64,000 nucleotides of DNA from Oscheius dolichura. Taxonomy: Eukaryota; Nematoda; Chromadorea; Rhabditida; Rhabditidae. Both the position numbers and the translations under genes were made by a program. Under the pieces are notes generated by a model. It was not told the DNA's origin. It did no database searches and was given only the letters and a program-made list of their open reading frames with translations. This document shows positions 62,601-64,000 of this stretch, piece by piece. The stretch spans positions 1,550,001 through 1,614,000 of the forward strand of contig OW051496.1 in the NCBI GenBank assembly GCA_932521035.1. The letters are read 5' to 3'. The stretch's first letter is position 1; the number at the start of each line of letters is the position of its first letter.

Positions 62601-63601
62601 GTAGGGGGATGATTATGCAAAAAAGGTTCCCCCTATCGATTTCGCCGGAATTGGGTGGGGCCACGACAACGACAGCGACAACGGAACAACAAAACGGCAG
62701 CTTGATTCTGGTGTGGAAGGCAAATGGCCCCCGCCGCCGGGTGGGTGGGTGGACTCCCTCCTTCAGCTTTGCAAATTTGGCAGAGAACCCTGCTCGGTCG
62801 AGTGAGCAGCCGAAACTGGGAGAAGGATAAAAGAGGTCGAGGAAGCAATTCGGAAAGCTAGGAAATAAAGCTATCTATTGGAAAAAGGGTTACCACTTTA
62901 CATAACGTGGTCACAACAACGCAACAATCGCGCGTTATTTGTGTTTACCCCTGTGAAAAAATTATTAGAACCTGGGTAGAGGTTGGTTTATTCTTTCCCT
63001 GGAGATCTTATCAGTTTTTGACGAACGAAATATTTCATAAATTGTATTTATTCGCCGCATTTGTTCAATTTATAGTCGGTAGACCATCGAACTGGATAAA
63101 TAAATGATTGGATCAACCATTTAGAATAAGGAAATACTCCTAATGAAAGGATTCTCAAAAACAAATGGGTGACGGAGAAACTAAAGTAAGCTACGGCATT
63201 GATTCTGATAAAAGAACGTTTGTTTGAGAACTAAGAATCCTATTTACGCTCTTATCAGCTTTTTTAGAGTTTATTTAATGGATTATATTTTCTTTATCGC
63301 TTTTATCATTTCCTCCCATTTCTTTCAAACCAATGAAAAAAATGCTGTGTAAGTGGAAATTATGATTGTCCAGAGAATCGATACAATAGTAGCAGAATCA
63401 AAGGTTTAGCATTAATAGTCTCTTTGAAACGGAAATTATGCGAAGGGTGAGGTCTAACACCGTGATAAGTTCACAAAACGCTTCCAGATGGTAAATTGTG
63501 AAAAAAACTGAGACTCACCGCTTCGACGATGCGCTTTACTGGTTTCGATTTCCTTTTTGATGAACCAACTGGACTGATTCGACAAGGAGTGGTGGGAGTG
63601 G
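56642..63601 (-). CDS. POU-homeodomain transcription factor, ceh-18-like (5' end probably outside window)
   Basis: Nine exons on the minus strand: 63601-63519, 60767-60655, 58706-58543, 58114-58022, 57698-57640, 57595-57394, 57330-57107, 56997-56899 and 56851-56642. Phases agree at every join, giving at least 415 codons. The first exon starts in mid-codon, so an upstream exon is required. The POU-specific domain ([55 protein letters not shown]) is followed by a ~35-residue linker. The homeodomain has [20 protein letters not shown]-type [11 protein letters not shown] and [11 protein letters not shown]. Residues that contact DNA in POU factors are present. The QKMRR end and linker point to the ceh-18 group, known in C. 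elegans for roles in gonad sheath cells and oocytes; the symbol is not assigned because I cannot check orthology. The N-terminal part is Thr/Ser/Pro-rich. Confidence 0.88.
58382..58500 (+). repeat. Dispersed repeat, second copy of the 16365 repeat
   Basis: TTTAAAGGAAGCCCGAGGG..GGTCCCGCAGCGACTGTGCGC matches 16364-16475. Both begin at TTAAAGG, like the TTAA elements. It ends shortly before an exon of the POU gene. Confidence 0.7.
58904..59103 (+). repeat. ~200-bp direct repeat, copy 2 (POU gene intron)
   Basis: Counterpart of 55506-55708, ~3.4 kb away. It lies in the intron between exons 60655 and 58706. Confidence 0.9.
59630..59761. mobile_element. Short inverted-repeat element, TATAGTC..ends
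   Basis: ATAGTCTTTTTCCAACGAATAGGGTTACAGTA is matched inverted by TACTGTAACCCTATCCGTTGGAAAAGAACTAT. It is intronic and related in its ends to 52524-52690 and 63837-63998. Confidence 0.75.
61357..61486. mobile_element. Foldback with perfect 36-bp arms
   Basis: Arms at 61357-61392 and 61451-61486 (TGCCGAGACTTTACGGGTGC core) are exact reverse complements. The 58-bp centre contains ATATAAAGG. It lies in the 2.7-kb intron of the POU gene. Confidence 0.9.
62009..62136. mobile_element. Second, inverted copy of the 61357 foldback
   Basis: Same arm core (CACCCGTAAAGTCTCGGCA / TGCCGAGACTTTACGGGTG) with a few mismatches. The centre matches the first copy in reverse orientation (GAATAAA...GGCGCC...TAAAGGC). 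Confidence 0.8.
62160..63518. other. Intron of the POU gene, no other gene seen
   Basis: Contains a CT-rich tract near 62470-62500 and purine-rich sequence near 62570-62600. Short ORFs at 62594-62848 overlap on both strands and are unsupported. Confidence 0.4.
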
Positions 63602-63836
63602 CTGAAACAGGGAGCAATCAACTTTGTAGTTTAGTTTAGGACTGTTGAGATGACTGCAGAGGAATTATAAATATCATCGGCGTGTTTCTAAGTATTATAT
63701 ACGAGTAATGCAGAGTATAACAAGGCTAAACTTTTAAAAACGAGGCACAATCACATACAGTTGGATTTTTTTTACCGGTACAGCTCAATTTTACGGAACC
63801 AAATCCAAATTTTATGATATCTACAAGCTTGTATAG

Positions 63837-63998
63837 TCCATTTCCAATGGAAAATACATGAGTTCCGAATTCGCGGCGCGTCTTCGTTGCGGGACCAGAT
63901 TTGAAGCTTCCTGGTTCCGCAGCGAAGTAGTGCCGTGAATTTTGAACAAAATGGCAAAACTTTCCAGTCTTTTCCGTTGGAAATGGATTATAAACCAA
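63837..63998. mobile_element. Short inverted-repeat element at the right edge
   Basis: TCCATTTCCAATGGAAAA near 63838 is matched by TTTTCCGTTGGAAATGGATTATA at the edge, with an inner TTCGTTGCGGGACCAGATTTGAAGC/GGTTCCGCAGCGAAG pair. Similar sequence occurs at 53650-53720. Confidence 0.6.
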
Positions 63999-64000
63999 AA

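Overview
The window is nuclear DNA of a free-standing eukaryotic genome, almost certainly a nematode. Genes are split by very short GT..AG introns (mostly 35-50 nt). Many first exons follow a TTTCAG-type acceptor with no upstream exon, as expected for spliced-leader trans-splicing. One gene is a nematode cuticle collagen and another is a POU-homeodomain gene closest to the ceh-18 type. I cannot name the species. Gene models were built by hand from reading frames, splice signals and intron phases; where I say a model closes in frame, the summed exon lengths divide by three.

The dominant theme is a kelch-repeat family. Two genes, at 6868-12827 (minus) and 31206-33422 (plus), encode an apparently active protein kinase domain fused in frame to a six-bladed kelch propeller. 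A third copy (41309-43764, minus) is an inverted duplicate that has lost the end of the kinase domain. A related gene (50813-54013, minus) carries a coiled-coil and proline-rich N-terminus on the same kelch half. Broken relatives lie at 2901-4330, 13151-13349, 14344-14880, 15045-15963 and 54375-55011. In all forms the kelch half starts at the same phase-0 splice junction, so different N-terminal modules appear to have been shuffled onto one kelch module.

Other genes, left to right: a threonine-rich WTE-repeat gene with frame breaks (3-1618); small secreted cysteine-containing proteins with a signal peptide and hydrophobic C-terminal tail (16055-17087, 26245-27095, and less certain ones near 28.0, 34.2-35.7 and 36.5 kb); a TMEM55/PIP4P-type lipid phosphatase homologue (18357-19894) with a decayed neighbour (21208-21940); the cuticle collagen (22843-24933); a small unknown gene (37957-38541); a RING-finger gene (38689-40590); an adjacent pair of paralogues of a family I do not recognise (45552-46590, 46851-49130); and the POU gene, which fills 56642-63601 on the minus strand and probably continues past the right edge.

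Intergenic DNA and long introns are crowded with non-autonomous repeats: foldback elements with long inverted arms, TTAA- and TA-flanked elements, and tRNA-like sequences with intact-looking Pol III boxes. Several sit next to gene-fragment breakpoints. No rRNA, CRISPR, plasmid, phage or bacterial feature was seen.
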